Shown here in pieces: positions 13,946 through 15,942 of a stretch of DNA of 15,942 nucleotides (position 1 is the first letter of the stretch; every line of letters begins with the position of its first letter). Under the pieces are notes generated by a model. That model made no database searches. It was not told the origin of the DNA and saw only the letters and a list, made by a program, of their open reading frames with translations. This stretch comes from Baffinella frigidus (lineage: Eukaryota; Cryptophyceae; Cryptomonadales; Baffinellaceae), in assembly GCA_026770585.1 (NCBI GenBank), contig MU646481.1, forward strand, positions 527,893 through 543,834, written 5' to 3'. Position numbers and translations under genes: made by a program.

Positions 13946-14345
13946 CGCGATTGGCAGGGCGTGCACGTCCGTCCTTTAGGCGGACACTGGTTCTGCAGAG
14001 AAGCCATGCTTCCTTTCGGATCACATTCAGGCCTCCCGGTGCAGAGGATCGCGGCAGAAACCGGCTAAAGGGTATCCTCATCGGGCATGTGAAGGTATGC
14101 GACATCGCTCCCATGCTCACACACACACCAGGATAAAGCAAGTCTTCTGAAGGCCCATAATGGTATCCCATCGTTAGGCTCCGACAGGTAGACAGGGGGG
14201 CCCTGCCAGACACACCACACCGGCCGTCAACTTTCAGCCCATGACCGCAACGCGGCTCTGGACACGCTAGGTGGGGAGTCAGGGGGGGGTGAGGTGTACA
14301 TTTTGAGTATCTCCTGAGTAGAGTCGGCGCCGAACTTTGCAGGGT
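13946..14345 (-). pseudogene. Broken paralogue of the gene at 67-1020
   Basis: Same strand and order as the left-hand gene. 14300-14345 matches exon 3 (KFGADSTQEILK against KYGAETIQEMLD) with the GTAC donor kept at 14299. 14180-14270 matches intron 4 and the start of exon 5 (GPPVYLSE against GPPIYLSD). Exon 4 and its flanks are deleted between about 14270 and 14285, at a shared G(T/A)CAGGGGGG. Exon 5 is split by a 208-bp insertion, and its continuation (GCGATTGGCAGGGCGTGCAC) is at 13946-13971. Exon 3 stops at 14341-14345, where the telomere array begins. Exons 1-2 are absent. It cannot encode the protein. Confidence 0.8.
13972..14179. mobile_element. 208-bp insertion in the pseudogene, TCCG-flanked
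   Basis: TCCG occurs at 13968-13971 and 14180-14183, whereas the intact gene has one GTCCGACAGG. The insert carries an inverted copy of the 4743-4835 repeat (GAAGCCATG, GGATCACATTCAGG, GCGGCAGAAACCGG) at about 13985-14075. It ends with unique sequence containing a CACACACAC run. The 4-bp duplication is a tentative reading. Confidence 0.55.
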
Positions 14346-14633
14346 TTGGGGTTTAGGGTTTAGGATTCAGGTTTTAGGGTTCAGGGTTTGGGGTTCAGGT
14401 TTTCAAAGTTCACTGTCTAGAGTTTCATGGTTTTGGGTTTATGGTTTATGGTTTAGTGTTTATGGTCTATGGTCTATGGTTTAGGGTTTAGGGTTCATGG
14501 TTTAGGGTTAATGGTTTATTGTTCAGGGTTTAAGGAGTAAGGTGCAGGGGTTTGTTTTGGGGGTTTAGGGTTTAGGGTGTAGGGATTAAAGTGTAGGGTT
14601 GAGGTTTGAGGGTTTAGGGTTTAGGGTTTGACT

Positions 14634-14664
<31 letters not shown>

Positions 14665-15942
14665 AGGTTGAAGGTTTGGGGTTTAAGGTTGAGGGTTGAG
14701 GGTTGAGGGTGTCGGGCACAGGGTTTTGGGTTTATTCTTTTGGTTTGGGTTTTAAAGTTCAAGATTTAGGGTTCAGGGTTTAGGTTCAAGGGGTTTGGAT
14801 TTTTTGTTTATTGTTTAGGGACGAGGATTTAGGCTTTAGGGTTCAGTGTTCAGAGTTTAGGGTCAAGGGTTTTACAATTTATGGTTTATGGGTTGGATTA
14901 CGGTGTAAGGCGCAAGGTGTAGGGCTTTGGGTTTAGGGGATAGCGTTTAGGATTGAGGGTTTAAGGTTTGGGGTTGAGGGTTGAGGGTTGAGGATTGAGG
15001 GTTCAGAGATTAGGTTTGAGGTTTGAGGGTTGAGGATTTTGGAATATGGGGCAGGGTTGACGGTTCAGGTATTAGGGATAAAGATTTAGGGTTTAGGGTT
15101 TAAGGTTTAGGGTTTAGGATTTGAGTTTTGGTTTATGTTTTATTATGTTTATGTTTTTTGGTTTATGGTTCAGGGTTTACAGTTTCGGGTTTGGGGAGTG
15201 AGATGTATCCCTTAAGTGACCAACGGGCGAATAATCGCCCGTGGAAGCCCTAGGCAGGTATAGTTATGGTTTTGAGGTTTAAGGTTTAGGGTGTAGGTTT
15301 TATGGTCGAGAATTGAGGATTGAGGGTTTAGGTTTTGGCACTTTAAGATTTGGGGTTCCGGGCTCAAGGGGTTTGAGTTCATTCTCTATGGCTGAGGGTT
15401 GAGAGTTTGGGTTGAAGGGTTCAGGGTTTAGGGTTCAGGGTTCAGAGTTGAGGGTAGAGGGTTTTAAAGTTTGCGGTTTTTGGTTTAGCAAGTGAGGTGT
15501 AGGGTGTACGGTGTAGGGTGTAGGGGTTCGGGTGTAGGATTTAGGGGTTTGGTTTAGGGTTGAGAGTTCAGGCAAAGGGTTTTGGGTCTATTCCTGGTTT
15601 GAGGTTGAGAGTTTGGGTTTAAGGATTCAGGATTCAGGGTTTGAAGTTCAGAGTTTAGGGTGGAGGGTTATATATTTTGTGGGTTTTGGTTAAGCGGGCA
15701 AAAGGGTTTTGGGTTTGGGGTTTAGGGGTTTGGTTTAGGGTTTTGAGTTCAGGTTTTAGGGTTCAGGGAATAGGGTGTAGAGTTTAGGTTTTAGAGGTTT
15801 TAGGGATTAGGGTTTAAGAATTAGGGTTTAGGGTTTAGAGTTCAGGGTTCAGGGTTCAGGGTTCAGGGTTTAGGGTTTATGGTTTAGGGTTTAGGGTTTA
15901 GGGTTTAGGGTTTAGGGTTTAGGGTTTAGGGTTTAGGGTTGA
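14341..15942 (+). repeat. Terminal TTTAGGG telomere array
   Basis: Begins at GCAGGGTTTGGGGTTTAGGG and runs to the right edge. The inner part is full of variants in blocks: TTTATGG (about 14436-14480), TTGAGGG (about 14636-14712), GTGTAGG (about 15495-15540) and TTCAGGG (about 15838-15868). The last ~60 bases are almost perfect TTTAGGG. Purity rising towards the edge is what is expected of a real chromosome end with a proximal variant zone. It contains one C fragment. No coding frames are credible. Confidence 0.95.
15206..15259 (+). mobile_element. Truncated C element in the telomere array
   Basis: 54 bases identical to 6259-6312, starting TATCCCTTAAGTGACC. It breaks off at GGCAGGT, after which telomere-like repeats resume. 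The right half and right terminus are absent. Confidence 0.9.

Overview
This window is the end of a eukaryotic chromosome. Its last 1.6 kb (14341-15942) is a (TTTAGGG)n-type array with the G-rich strand running 5'->3' towards the right edge. The array is degenerate on the inner side and almost perfect at the edge. TTTAGGG telomeres are known from land plants, many green algae, alveolates and some stramenopiles. The sequence is GC-rich with many G-runs, and the believable introns are short (126-196 nt) with GT-AG ends. I cannot name the species; a protist or alga of one of these lineages is an inference.

Layout. (1) 1-1020: the 5' part of an unrecognised intron-containing gene on the minus strand, with five exons whose phases agree at every junction; it runs off the left edge. 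(2) 1020-2420: a possible plus-strand exon and a competing minus-strand ORF. (3) 2420-5283: a repeat mosaic with a triple nest of small elements, a candidate two-exon gene and several long fold-backs. (4) 5284-8936: degenerate telomere-like arrays in the opposite orientation (CCCTAAA on +), broken up by inserted mobile elements, some themselves interrupted. One of these elements, with ~117-bp inverted ends, carries a relative of the candidate gene. (5) 8937-12220: six palindromic 105-312 bp elements and tandem arrays of ~43-50 bp units. (6) 12230-13740: a diverged duplicate of sequence from 2.65-3.07 kb and otherwise unassigned DNA. (7) 13946-14345: a broken copy of the gene at the left edge, cut inside the exon 3 homologue at a GGGT, from which the terminal telomere array continues.

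The most interesting content is structural. At least four families of short non-autonomous inverted-repeat elements are present, called A, B, C and D here. A, B and C sit at TA dinucleotides that are duplicated on insertion. A and B share the terminus CAGGGGTA, and B resembles D. They insert into each other and into telomere-like repeats, and related sequence within the window shows what the empty sites look like. Two further insertions (322 bp and 404 bp) are flanked by 5-bp duplications, AGAAC and CTTAG, so a second mechanism has also been active. No transposase is visible, so mobilisation must have come from elsewhere.

Coding content is sparse and all functional assignments are uncertain: no protein here was recognised as a named family.
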